A stretch of DNA of 64,000 nucleotides from Nocardioides sp. 1609 (GTDB lineage Bacteria > Actinomycetota > Actinomycetes > Propionibacteriales > Nocardioidaceae), in assembly GCF_004522105.1 (NCBI RefSeq), contig NZ_SPUJ01000004.1, positions 655,696-719,695 on the forward strand, given 5' to 3'. Position 1 is the stretch's first letter; each line of letters starts with the position of its first letter. This document shows, one piece after another, positions 33,334-41,996 of the stretch. Under the pieces are notes generated by a model. The model worked only from the letters and a program-made list of their open reading frames with translations. It ran no database searches and was not told where the DNA came from. The translations under genes were made by a program, and so were the position numbers.

Positions 33334-35721
33334 CTAGCCAGTGACGTGCGTGTCGACGGGCTCGAGTGTCGTGGTCGGCTCCGGGTCCGGAGGGAGGTCC
33401 GGTGCCCGGGTCGGTCCCGGCAGCTCGATGACGGCGACGGTGCCGCCGCCGGGGTTCGGTTGCAGTCGCAGGGTGCCGCCGTGACGTTCGACGATGCGGT
33501 GGGAGATCGCCAGCCCGAGGCCGGTGCCGGGGTAGTTCGTCTGGTCGGCGGTCGTGCTGGGGGCTCGGACGAAGGGCTTGACCACCTCGGCCTGGAGCGC
33601 GTCAGGGATGCCGATGCCTCGGTCGCTGACGAAGATCCGGACGCCGCCGCGGCGGCGGGCCTCGGCGGTGACGTCGACCACGGGTCGGGTCCCGGGCTTG
33701 ACGTACTTCAGTGCGTTCCCGACCAGGTTGCCGAGGACCTGGCGCATCCGCTCCTCGTCGCAGGTCACGGTGGGGAGGTCACCCACGTGCACCAACGGTT
33801 GCGGAGGTGCGTGACCAGCAGCCCGGCGCTCGGCGACGTGGCCGGCGATGACGTCGACGAGCGTGTCGCGGACCAGTCCGCCCAGCGCCACCTCGCTGAC
33901 GTGGAGGGCGGTGTTGCCCGCGGTCGTGTACGCGAGGAGGTCGTCGATGAGCTTGGCCATCCGGCCTGCGGCCGCCGCCGACTTCTGCAGGTGGGTCGCG
34001 ATCGTCCTCGTGGTTGCCTCCGGACCGGTGAGGTCCTGCAGGCCGTCCTCGACCAGCTCCATGAGGCCCCGGACGAGCGTGAGGGGGTTCTTGAGGTCGT
34101 GGGCGACCATGCCGGCGAACGCAGCCTGCTCGGCCTGGTGCCGTCGTTCCTCGGTCACGTCGCGGAACACCGCCAGCGCGCCGGTCCGGCCCTGCCCCAC
34201 GGTGATCGGCCGCCCCGAGACGGCGATCTGGATGCCGTCGGGACGGACGTCGTTCCGGATGACCATCTCGATGTCGTCGGAGGCCTCCCCGGCCAGGGCC
34301 CGCACCAACGGCATCTCGCTCTGGGGGAACGGCGACCCGTCCAGGGAGAACACGTCGTAGTGCTGCTGCCACTGGTCGGGCCTCGCGACGTCCCCGATGC
34401 CGCCGGGGGTCCCGGCCTCCGGGTCGGCCTGGGCGTCGACGCCGAGCATCCGTCGTGCGGAGCGGGACTGGACGAGGATGGTGCCGTCGGCGTCGACCAC
34501 GGTGACCCCCACCTCGTCGATGGTCTCGACCATCGTGTGGAGCATGACTGCCTGGCTGCGGGCCGTCGCCTCGGCGGCGGCAAGGTCTCGTGTCGCGGCT
34601 CGCACCTCGTCACGGGCCCGGGCCCGGCTCGAGGTGACGCTCCACCACAGCCCCGCAGCGAGGAGCGCGATGACGACCGAGATCGCTCGGATCGCAGCCG
34701 GCCGGTGACGGATGTCGCCGATGAGGGCCGGGGTGTCGGCGGCGACGTCGAGGGTCCAGGTCTGCTGCGCCACCGCGACGGTGATGGTGCGCTGCTGGTC
34801 GGACGTCGTCCCGGCGCCTCCAGCCCCGGCGCCGGCGCCGGCGCCGCCGGGCTCGGCGACGGCGGCTGCGACGGTGAGCTCCTGGCCCGCCGTGTCGTCA
34901 GCCGACAGGGAGACGTCGACGTGTCCCTCGGCGGCCCGGCTCAGGACGCCCCCGAGGAAGTCCTGGCCCCGCAGTCCCATCAGCACCCAGCCGAGGAGCC
35001 GGTCCTGCTTCAGCACGGGTGCCGTGACCACGAACGAGGTCTGGCGCTCGGTCTCCGGCAGCTGCTGGTCGATGATGAGCTGGTAGGCGGGCGACATCGT
35101 CACCTCGCCCAGCTCCTGCGACAGCGTCAGCGCCTCGCGGGCGGCAGGAGCCGCGGCCGCGTCCACGCCGGTGCGCCGCTGGCTGCTCCCGTCGAGGGGC
35201 TTGCTGAACACCGCGAAGACGTGGGTGCCGGCAGCCTCGACCGGATCGAGCTCGAGGCCGGCCGACCCGCGTGCGCGCCAGGTGGACTGGAAGGCGTCGA
35301 GCCCGGCGTCGTCCACGGGCGCGGCCATGAAGGCCAGCGAGGTGGCGCCGGCCAGGGCCATCGAGTCCAACGGTGCGGCGGCGGTCTCGAAGGCGGCTGC
35401 GTCGACCTGGTCACCCGACGCGAGACCGGCCGCCACCAGCCGCAGGGCGTCGCCGTAGCGCCGGACCTCGTCCTGCGCCGCGTCCTGTACGGCAGCAGCC
35501 CGCCTGTCCAACGTGCGAGCAGCGAGGTCGGAGGCCTCGTGGGACACCAGCGCCGCCCACGCGAGTCCGGCGGACAACGTCACCAGTCCGAGCACCACGG
35601 AACCGGCCGCGGCACGGCGCACCGTCCGGCGCAGGTCCGCAGGACGATCCGGGGCGTCACGCCTCACCAACAGCACGTCAGGTCTGCTCTCAGCTCGATG
35701 AGACGGCGTCCAGGTGGTCAC
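33334..35721 (-). CDS. Membrane sensor histidine kinase (CHASE-like, PAS, HisKA, HATPase)
   Basis: 795 residues from GTG 35721; GTG 35676 is an alternative, neither with a strong ribosome site. A membrane helix near residues 35-55 precedes an extracytoplasmic domain with the CHASE-type pattern (DALRLVAAGLASGDQVDAAAF, AFMAAPVDDAGLDAFQSTWR), then a second helix (AIRAISVVIALLAAGLWWSV), a PAS domain with GTILVQSRSARRMLG, the phospho-acceptor His in MVAHDLKNPLTL, and the ATPase N, G1 and G2 boxes (LGNLVGNALKYV, DRGIGIP, GTGLGLAI). No response regulator is adjacent, so it is an orphan kinase. Ligand unknown. Confidence 0.88.
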   Translation of the reverse strand: MTTWTPSHRAESRPDVLLVRRDAPDRPADLRRTVRRAAAGSVVLGLVTLSAGLAWAALVSHEASDLAARTLDRRAAAVQDAAQDEVRRYGDALRLVAAGLASGDQVDAAAFETAAAPLDSMALAGATSLAFMAAPVDDAGLDAFQSTWRARGSAGLELDPVEAAGTHVFAVFSKPLDGSSQRRTGVDAAAAPAAREALTLSQELGEVTMSPAYQLIIDQQLPETERQTSFVVTAPVLKQDRLLGWVLMGLRGQDFLGGVLSRAAEGHVDVSLSADDTAGQELTVAAAVAEPGGAGAGAGAGGAGTTSDQQRTITVAVAQQTWTLDVAADTPALIGDIRHRPAAIRAISVVIALLAAGLWWSVTSSRARARDEVRAATRDLAAAEATARSQAVMLHTMVETIDEVGVTVVDADGTILVQSRSARRMLGVDAQADPEAGTPGGIGDVARPDQWQQHYDVFSLDGSPFPQSEMPLVRALAGEASDDIEMVIRNDVRPDGIQIAVSGRPITVGQGRTGALAVFRDVTEERRHQAEQAAFAGMVAHDLKNPLTLVRGLMELVEDGLQDLTGPEATTRTIATHLQKSAAAAGRMAKLIDDLLAYTTAGNTALHVSEVALGGLVRDTLVDVIAGHVAERRAAGHAPPQPLVHVGDLPTVTCDEERMRQVLGNLVGNALKYVKPGTRPVVDVTAEARRRGGVRIFVSDRGIGIPDALQAEVVKPFVRAPSTTADQTNYPGTGLGLAISHRIVERHGGTLRLQPNPGGGTVAVIELPGPTRAPDLPPDPEPTTTLEPVDTHVTG

Positions 35722-35998
35722 CGCCGACCCGTGGGAAAACTCTCCTCCCTCGGCACGGTCCCGGGGGCAGGTTCCGCCGATTGCGGGACGGCGTCTAGAC
35801 CACGGCCCGACCGGCGCCGACGGGTCCGGGCGCGGAGGAATCGGCCCTGCCGCTGGTCCTCCACGCACGCAGGTGACCCCTGGGACTCGTGGGGCGACGT
35901 CGGCTGTGACGTCGCCGACAGCGGTCCGCCGCGGTTTGGGAGGGGCGGTCCGGACCCCGCAGAATGTCCTGGTCAGCCCGACGACACCCAAGGTGCCC

Positions 35999-37198
35999 AT
36001 GTCCTTCGAGTCCGACCCCGCCCGCGACGTGATCTCCCCGGAGGGGTCCGCGACCCCGGCCCCGTCGGCGCCCAGGCGCCGCGGCCGTGGCAAGAAGCGC
36101 TACAAGGTCCTGACGGTCATCACCGCGTGCGTGGTGACACTCGGGCTCGTCGTCGGTCTCGGCGCGACGTACTTCTACCGCCACCTCGGCGACAACATCG
36201 ACTACCAGGACTACGACGCGCAGCTCACCGCGCGGCCGGCGAAGAAGGCCGTCGCCGGGCCCCAGGAGCCGATGAACATCCTGGTGATGGGCTCCGACAC
36301 CCGCGACGGGGCGGGCAACAACATCGACGGGCTCACCGGCGACGGCGAGCGGTCCGACACCACGATCATGTTCCACCTCTCCGCCGACCGCACCTTCGCC
36401 TACGGCATCAGCATCCCGCGCGACAGCCTGGTCGACCGTCCCGACTGCACCGACGCGGACGGCAACACCATCCCCGGCCAGGACGACGCGATGTGGAACG
36501 AGGCGTTCGCCGTCGGCGGGCCCGCGTGCACGATGCAGCAGTTCGAGCAGCTGACCGGCATCCGCCTCGACAACTACGTCAAGGTCGACTTCAACGGCTT
36601 CCGCGACATGGTCGACGCGATCGACGGCGTCCAGGTCTGCATCCCGGAGGCGATCGAGGACCCCGACCACGGGATCAGCATCCCGGCCGGCACCCGTGAG
36701 GTCCGCGGCAACGAGGCGCTGAACTACGTCCGCGCCCGCTACACCCTCGGCGACGGCTCCGACCTCGGCCGGGTCAAGCGCCAGCAGGCCTTCATCGCGG
36801 CGATGGCCAGCAAGCTGCTCTCCGCCGGCACCCTGACCCGCGTCGACCGCGTCGTCGGCTTCCTGGACGCCGCGACGTCCTCGCTGCAGACCGACTTCGA
36901 GTCCCCGATCCAGATGGCCAAGGTCGGCAACTCCTTCAAGGACATCGGCGCCGACAAGATCAAGTTCGTCACCGTGCCGTGGCAGTACTCGCCGGTCGAC
37001 CCCAACCGGGTCGCCTGGCTGCCCGAGGCCGACGCCTTGTGGAAGAAGGTCGTCAACGACCAGCCGGTGACCAACAAGCTGATCCCCGACGTGATCACCG
37101 CCGCCGACGACGTCACCAGCGGCGCGAAGACCGGTGGCACGGGCACCGCCACCACCGACAAGGTCGCGGCGCGCGAGTCCGCCGGGCTCTGCGCCTGA
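35999..37198 (+). CDS. LytR-CpsA-Psr (LCP) family cell-wall glycopolymer ligase
   Basis: 399 residues. A basic cytoplasmic N-terminus and one membrane helix (VLTVITACVVTLGLVVGLGATYFY) precede the extracytoplasmic LCP domain. Family features are visible: NILVMGSDTRD, RSDTTIMFHLSADRTFAYGISIPRDS, DNYVKVDFNGFRDMVDAI, the Cys pair and NYVRARYTLGDGSDLGRVKRQQ. LCP proteins attach teichoic or other glycopolymers to peptidoglycan. The ATG has AAGGTG four bases upstream. A longer open frame upstream is non-coding. Confidence 0.93.
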   Translation: MSFESDPARDVISPEGSATPAPSAPRRRGRGKKRYKVLTVITACVVTLGLVVGLGATYFYRHLGDNIDYQDYDAQLTARPAKKAVAGPQEPMNILVMGSDTRDGAGNNIDGLTGDGERSDTTIMFHLSADRTFAYGISIPRDSLVDRPDCTDADGNTIPGQDDAMWNEAFAVGGPACTMQQFEQLTGIRLDNYVKVDFNGFRDMVDAIDGVQVCIPEAIEDPDHGISIPAGTREVRGNEALNYVRARYTLGDGSDLGRVKRQQAFIAAMASKLLSAGTLTRVDRVVGFLDAATSSLQTDFESPIQMAKVGNSFKDIGADKIKFVTVPWQYSPVDPNRVAWLPEADALWKKVVNDQPVTNKLIPDVITAADDVTSGAKTGGTGTATTDKVAARESAGLCA

Positions 37199-37203
37199 TC
37201 GTC

Positions 37204-37395
37204 GTGACCGACGAGCCCGCCCGGCCGGCCCGGCCCGAGACCCGCGAGGAGCGCCGGCGGCGTCTCGAGGCGATCTTCGGCGACACCCTGCCCGACACCA
37301 CCTCCGACGAGCGGGACGCCGGCGCGGGCTCCCCGCGCGAGGAGTCGGCCTCCGATGCCTGGCTGAAGTCGCAGGTGCCACCCCACCACGGGTGA
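37204..37395 (+). CDS. Small acidic/basic protein following the LCP gene
   Basis: 63 residues from GTG 37204, five bases after the LCP stop. TREERRRRLEAIFGDTLPDTTSDER is a charged helix followed by a polar tail ending DAWLKSQVPPHHG. Such a small ORF after LCP genes is familiar to me from actinobacterial genomes, but the role is unknown. No ribosome site, so re-initiation after the LCP stop is likely. Confidence 0.68.
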   Translation: MTDEPARPARPETREERRRRLEAIFGDTLPDTTSDERDAGAGSPREESASDAWLKSQVPPHHG

Positions 37396-37461
37396 GGCGC
37401 ATGAGCGAGGGGCCACCCCGCGTCGTGTGTCGCGACGGGCGGGCCCGTCGCGACCCGCGGA

Positions 37462-37815
37462 TCAGGCCTTGTGGGTGCCGCCGACGAGGGAGTCGCGGAT
37501 CTGGCGGAGCAGCTCGATGTCCTCGGGGGTGCCCGGGGGCGGCGAGGGGAAGAAGCGCTCCTTGGCCTTCACGTACGGCGTGACGACGAGGAAGTAGACG
37601 ACCGCCGCGAGGATCACGAACGAGACGACGGCGTTGAGGAACGCGCCGAAGCTGTTCTCGACGTTGCTGAAGTACTCCGAGGTCGAGTCGGGCATCTGGG
37701 CGGTGAGCCAGCTGGTGAAGGTGGTGACCACGGCACCGAAGGCCGTACCGATGATCACCGCGACCGCGAGGTCGACGAGGTTCCCCCGGAAGAGGAAGTT
37801 CCTGAATCCAGTCAT
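37462..37815 (-). CDS. mscL: Large-conductance mechanosensitive channel
   Basis: 117 residues. FRNFLFRGNLVDLAVAVIIGTAFGAVVTTF is the N-terminal helix and first membrane span of MscL; the second span is FVILAAVVYFLVVTPY and a charged C-terminal helix follows (PEDIELLRQIRDSL). It opens under membrane tension to release solutes on osmotic downshock. The ATG has AAGGAG nearby. Confidence 0.94.
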   Translation of the reverse strand: MTGFRNFLFRGNLVDLAVAVIIGTAFGAVVTTFTSWLTAQMPDSTSEYFSNVENSFGAFLNAVVSFVILAAVVYFLVVTPYVKAKERFFPSPPPGTPEDIELLRQIRDSLVGGTHKA

Positions 37816-37875
37816 GTCGGTGCTCCTTGGGTGCCGGGGCGGGGGCGCGGGGAGGGCGCGGGGCCGGGGACGACG

Positions 37876-38529
37876 TTAGTCGTTCGCCCAGGCGTACGTC
37901 AGCATCGCCCTGGCCGTGGCGTCCGCGAGATCGGTCACCTCCGACGCCGCCACGCCGACCACCACGAGCCGCCCGGGCATCCCCGTCGCCCCGGTGACGT
38001 CGTCGGCCGCGGGCAGGGCGAGCACGGTCGCGTCCGGAGCGACGGTGGACGCCGTGCCGGCCTGCGGGTCGGCCGCGACCAGGTCGACGACGTCGCCGAC
38101 CCGCAGCAGCGCGACCGCCCCGGCGTCCGGGAGCCGGACCGGGACGGCGACCAGGTCGGGTCGTCCGGCCGTCATGCCCGCGCCGACCAGCCGGACCTCG
38201 GTGAGCGGCTCGCCGCGCGACACCGGCGCCGCGAGCACCCGGCCGGTCGCCGCCGCGGCCAGGCCGGCCGGGACGGCGTCCGCCGGCAGCTCGACGGTCG
38301 TCAGGTCGCGCTCGTGGACGACCTCGCCGGCCGGCAGGTCGCGGGCGGCCACGGTCACCGTCACCGCGGGCGGCGGCTCGGCACGGGTCGCGGCCAGCCC
38401 GGCCGCCACGGCCACGGCGGCCAGCAGCGCCGCGAGCGGACGCCGGCGACGGAGCAGGGCCCGGCGCGCGCCACCGAGGGCGCGGGCCGGCCGGCTACGA
38501 GGACGGGGGTGGAACGCGACGTCGGCCAT
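37876..38529 (-). CDS. SAF-domain (CpaB/RcpC-like) membrane protein
   Basis: 217 residues. Basic N-terminus, one membrane helix (PLAALLAAVAVAAGLAAT), then an SAF domain with AARDLPAGEVVHERDLTTVELPADAVPAG and GRVLAAPVSRGEPLTEVRLV. This is the core of Flp-pilus assembly protein CpaB, but no other pilus gene is near. The second half is a beta-rich domain. It is about the size of the truncated, orphan SAF proteins common in actinobacteria. Confidence 0.85.
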   Translation of the reverse strand: MADVAFHPRPRSRPARALGGARRALLRRRRPLAALLAAVAVAAGLAATRAEPPPAVTVTVAARDLPAGEVVHERDLTTVELPADAVPAGLAAAATGRVLAAPVSRGEPLTEVRLVGAGMTAGRPDLVAVPVRLPDAGAVALLRVGDVVDLVAADPQAGTASTVAPDATVLALPAADDVTGATGMPGRLVVVGVAASEVTDLADATARAMLTYAWAND

Positions 38530-38589
38530 CCGACGACGCTAGGCGAGCGGCGCCGCGGCCGTCGCGGCTCTCCACAGGGCTCCGCGAGG

Positions 38590-38943
38590 TCAGGAGCTGC
38601 TGGACGCCGCGCTGCCCGACGAGGAGCTGCCCGACGAGGACGAGCTGCCCGACGAGGAGCCCGACGAGTCGCTCTTCGTGGCCGGCTTGGCGTCGGCCTT
38701 CTTGTCGGCCTTCTTCTCCGACTTGTCCGAGCCGCCCTCGCCCGCCGGGACGCTCGAGGACGACGTCGCGCGGCTGTCGTTGCGGTAGAAGCCGGAGCCC
38801 TTGAAGACCACGCCGACGGCGTTGTAGACCTTGCGCAGCCGGCCCTGGCACTCGGGGCAGACCGTGAGGGCGTCGTCGCTGAACTTCTGGACCTGGTCGA
38901 ACGCGTGGTGGCACTCGGTGCAGGCGTACTGGTAGGTCGGCAC
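38590..38943 (-). CDS. FmdB-type zinc-ribbon protein with Ser-rich tail (Rv0991c/Ruc-like)
   Basis: 117 residues from GTG 38943 with GAGGAGA upstream. The N-terminal zinc ribbon has Cys pairs CTEC and CPEC (YQYACTECHHAFDQVQKF). After FKGSGFYRND the chain becomes disordered: Lys/Ala-rich, then a long Ser/Gly tail. This layout matches Mycobacterium tuberculosis Rv0991c, reported as a redox-regulated chaperone under heat-shock control. A perfect CIRCE lies 31 bases upstream, and the position near mscL and the folate cyclo-ligase/glp cluster also fits. Orthology is inference. Confidence 0.85.
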   Translation of the reverse strand: MPTYQYACTECHHAFDQVQKFSDDALTVCPECQGRLRKVYNAVGVVFKGSGFYRNDSRATSSSSVPAGEGGSDKSEKKADKKADAKPATKSDSSGSSSGSSSSSGSSSSGSAASSSS

Positions 38944-38973
38944 GGTTCTCCTCGGATGGGGTCGGGAGAGGGA

Positions 38974-39000
38974 TTGGCACTCTGCCCTGACGAGTGCCAA
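38974..39000. promoter_or_regulatory. CIRCE element (HrcA operator)
   Basis: TTGGCACTC (38974-38982), nine bases, GAGTGCCAA (38992-39000): a perfect 9-9-9 inverted repeat matching the CIRCE consensus TTAGCACTC-N9-GAGTGCTAA with symmetric A/G changes. It lies upstream of the FmdB-like gene and also only 18 bases before the acylase start, so HrcA could control both. Confidence 0.85.
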
Positions 39001-39017
39001 CTCTACGTCACGGCAGA

Positions 39018-41786
39018 ATGTTCCGCACGATGACGGTCACCAGCCCCCAGCTCGACGAGCCCGCCGACCCGTCGACGTCACGACGGCGGTGGCCGCCGCT
39101 GTGGTGGCGCCGCTTCCGGCTGCTGCCGCGGACCCTGCGGGTCTCGTCGTACGTCGTGGTCGCGCTCGTGCTCGTGCTGGTGGCGAGCCTGCTCGCCGGC
39201 GTCGTGGTGGTCCGCCGCTCGTTCCCGCAGACGACCGGCGAGCTCGAGCTGGCCGGGCTGACCGCGGACGTGCAGGTCGTGCGCGACGAGCACGGCATCC
39301 CGCAGATCTACGCCGACACCACCGAGGACCTGATGCGCGCCCAGGGCTTCGTGCACGCCCAGGAGCGCTTCTTCGAGATGGACGTGCGCCGCCACGCCAC
39401 CGCCGGCCGGCTCGCCGAGCTCTTCGGCGAGGACGCCGTCGAGACCGACGCCTACGTGCGCACCATGGGCTGGCGCCGGGTCGCGGAGGCCGAGCTGCCG
39501 CTGCTCGACCCCGACACCCGGGTCGCGCTCGACGCCTACGCCGCCGGCGTGAACGCCTACCTCGACGACCGGGCGCTCGGCGCGATCGCGCTCGAGTACG
39601 CCGTCCTCGACGTCGGCGGTCTGGACTACCGGCCCGAGCCGTGGACCGCCGTCGACTCGCTCGCGTGGCTCAAGGCGATGGCCTGGGACCTGCGGGGCAA
39701 CATGACCGAGGAGATCGACCGCGCCCTCTCCACGGCCGCCGTGGGGGAGGAGCGCACCGCCGCGCTCTTCCCGCCGTACCCCTACGCCGAGCACGACCCG
39801 ATCGTGAAGCAGGGCGCCGTGGTCGACGGGGTCTTCGAGCAGGACGCCACCACGGGTGGCACCCGCAACCCGGTGCGGCCGCCGTTCGGCCCCGGAGGCC
39901 AGGTCGCCGACCGGCTCGGCCGCCTCGCCGCCGGCCTCGACCGGATGCCGGCCTGGCTCGGTCGCGGCGACGGACTGGGCAGTAACTCGTGGGTCGTCTC
40001 CGGCGAGCACACCGACACCGGTGCGCCGCTGCTCGCCAACGACCCGCACCTCGGTGTCTCGATGCCCGGTGTGTGGATGCAGGTGGGCCTGCACTGCCGC
40101 AGCGTCGGGCCGGCGTGCCCCTACGACGTCGCGGGCTTCTCGTTCTCCGGCGTGCCCGGCGTCATCATCGGCCACAACGCCGACATCGCCTGGGGCTTCA
40201 CCAACCTCGGCCCCGACGTCACCGACCTCTACGTCGAGCAGGTCGTCGGCGACCGGTGGCGCTACCGCGGCCGGCTCCGCGACCTCGAGATCCGTGAGGA
40301 GACCATCGAGGTGGCCGGGGGCGACGACGTCACCATCACCGTCCGATCGACCCGGCACGGCCCGATCCTGTCCGACGTCGACGACCTGGTCGCCGACGTC
40401 GGGCTGGTCGCGGCTGCCGAGAACGGGGCCGGCGACGGGGTTGGCGACGGGGCGGGCGACGGGGCGGGCGGCCCAGGGGGCGGCACGGAGTACGCCGTCT
40501 CCCTCTCGTGGACGGCGCTCACCCCGGCGCCCACCGCCGACGCCGTCCTCGGGCTCAACCGCGCCTCCGACTGGGACACCTTCCGCACCGCGGTGGCCGA
40601 CTTCGCCGCCCCCGCCCAGAACATCGTGTACGCCGACCGCGAGGGCCACATCGGCTACCAGGCGCCCGGCCGGATCCCGATCCGCGTGTCCGGCAACGAC
40701 GGGATGCTCCCCTCGGCCGGGTGGCGTCCGGAGAACGACTGGACCGGCGAGTACGTGCCCTTCGACGGGCTGCCCAGCGTCCTGGACCCCGCCGAGGGCT
40801 TCGTCGTCACCGCCAACCAGGCCGTGACCGACCGTCGCTACCCCTACTTCCTCGGCGAGGACTGGGACACCGGCTACCGCTCCGACCGGATCCGGCACCT
40901 GCTCGAGGACGAGCTGGCCGACGGGTCCGACGGGTCCGACGGGTCCGACGAGTCCGACGAGTCCGACGAGGGGGGCACGGTCTCGGCCGAGGAGATGCTC
41001 GACGTCCAGCTCGACGACCGCAACCCGCTCGCGCCGGTGTTGGTGCCGTACCTGCTGGACGTCGCCCTCGACGACGGCTACGACGACGACGGGCAGCGGC
41101 TGCTGGCCACCTGGGACTTCGGCCAGCCCGCCGACAGCGCGGCCGCCGCCTACTACAACGTCGTGTGGCGCGACCTGCTGGCGATGACGTTCCACGACGA
41201 GCTGCCCGAGGAGCTGTGGCCGGACGGCGGCACCCGCTGGATGGCGGCGCTGCCGGCGATCCTGGAAGATGCGCGTAACCCGTGGTGGGACGACCTCGCC
41301 ACCGAGGGCGTCGTGGAGACCCGCGACGACGTCCTGCGGGCGGCCCTGCTGCAGGCGCGCGACGACCTGACCTCGATGGTCGGCCCCGACCCCGACGACT
41401 GGACGTGGGGTGCGCTGCACCGCCTCGAGCTCCGCTCCTCGACCCTGGGGGAGTCCGGGATCGGCGTCGTCGAGCGGCTCTTCAACCGCGGTGGCTGGGA
41501 GGCTGCCGGCGGCAGCTCGATCGTCAACGCGACCGGCTGGGACGCAGCCGAGGGGTTCGAGGTCGTCACGGCGCCGTCGATGCGGATGCTCGTCGACCTC
41601 GCCGACCTCGACGCCTCGCGCTGGATCAACCTCACCGGCGTCTCCGGCCACGCCTTCCACCCGCACCAGACCGACCAGACCGACCTCATGGTCGCCGGCG
41701 AGACCCTGCCCTGGGCCTTCTCCCGCTCCGCCGTCGACGCCGCCGGCGAGGACGTCCTCACCCTGGTCCCGCCACCCGCGGAGTAG
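39018..41786 (+). CDS. Penicillin-acylase family N-terminal nucleophile hydrolase
   Basis: 922 residues from ATG 39018 (ATG 39030 is also in frame). One membrane helix (SYVVVALVLVLVASLLAGVVVV) tethers it outside the cell. VVRDEHGIPQIYADTTEDL and AQGFVHAQERFFEMDVRRH begin the alpha chain; the self-cleavage site and nucleophile are GLGSNSWVVSG, Ser322 becoming the first residue of the beta chain. LLANDPHLG and GHNADIAWGFTNLGPD follow. The family cleaves amides such as acyl-homoserine lactones, penicillins or lipid amides; the substrate cannot be read. Two low-complexity acidic inserts are present (GDG.. and DGS/DES repeats). Confidence 0.92.
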   Translation: MFRTMTVTSPQLDEPADPSTSRRRWPPLWWRRFRLLPRTLRVSSYVVVALVLVLVASLLAGVVVVRRSFPQTTGELELAGLTADVQVVRDEHGIPQIYADTTEDLMRAQGFVHAQERFFEMDVRRHATAGRLAELFGEDAVETDAYVRTMGWRRVAEAELPLLDPDTRVALDAYAAGVNAYLDDRALGAIALEYAVLDVGGLDYRPEPWTAVDSLAWLKAMAWDLRGNMTEEIDRALSTAAVGEERTAALFPPYPYAEHDPIVKQGAVVDGVFEQDATTGGTRNPVRPPFGPGGQVADRLGRLAAGLDRMPAWLGRGDGLGSNSWVVSGEHTDTGAPLLANDPHLGVSMPGVWMQVGLHCRSVGPACPYDVAGFSFSGVPGVIIGHNADIAWGFTNLGPDVTDLYVEQVVGDRWRYRGRLRDLEIREETIEVAGGDDVTITVRSTRHGPILSDVDDLVADVGLVAAAENGAGDGVGDGAGDGAGGPGGGTEYAVSLSWTALTPAPTADAVLGLNRASDWDTFRTAVADFAAPAQNIVYADREGHIGYQAPGRIPIRVSGNDGMLPSAGWRPENDWTGEYVPFDGLPSVLDPAEGFVVTANQAVTDRRYPYFLGEDWDTGYRSDRIRHLLEDELADGSDGSDGSDESDESDEGGTVSAEEMLDVQLDDRNPLAPVLVPYLLDVALDDGYDDDGQRLLATWDFGQPADSAAAAYYNVVWRDLLAMTFHDELPEELWPDGGTRWMAALPAILEDARNPWWDDLATEGVVETRDDVLRAALLQARDDLTSMVGPDPDDWTWGALHRLELRSSTLGESGIGVVERLFNRGGWEAAGGSSIVNATGWDAAEGFEVVTAPSMRMLVDLADLDASRWINLTGVSGHAFHPHQTDQTDLMVAGETLPWAFSRSAVDAAGEDVLTLVPPPAE
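40921..40972 (+). repeat. In-frame 9-bp tandem repeat inside the acylase gene
   Basis: Repeats of GACGGGTCC changing to GACGAGTCC encode DGSDGSDGSDESDESDE in a surface loop. A looser Gly/Asp repeat occurs at about 40432-40475. Both are multiples of three and keep the frame. Confidence 0.8.
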
Positions 41787-41806
41787 CCGGTGGTGGGGGG
41801 CGCCCG

Positions 41807-41982
41807 CCGTCGCCGGTAGTCCCGGCCGTACGGGCCCTGGAACCAACTGTCTCGGGGCCCAAACGGCCGGGACTACCGCTCCCGTGGGACGCCACCCGTC
41901 GCCGGTAGTCCCGGCCGTACGGGCCCTGGAATCGGCTGTCTCGGGGCCCAAACGGCCGGGACTACCGCTCCCGTGGGACGCC
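41807..41982. repeat. Two tandem 89-bp copies of a hairpin element
   Basis: Copy 1 (41807-41895) and copy 2 (41896-about 41982) differ at three neighbouring bases of the loop. In each, GGTAGTCCCGGCCGT pairs with ACGGCCGGGACTACC (41815-41829 with 41863-41877; 41904-41918 with 41952-41966), a 15-bp perfect stem, around a 33-base loop with two inner GGGCCC palindromes. They lie between the converging acylase and folate cyclo-ligase genes and may end transcription in both directions. Confidence 0.85.
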
Positions 41983-41996
41983 TGGGGCGGGTGGGG

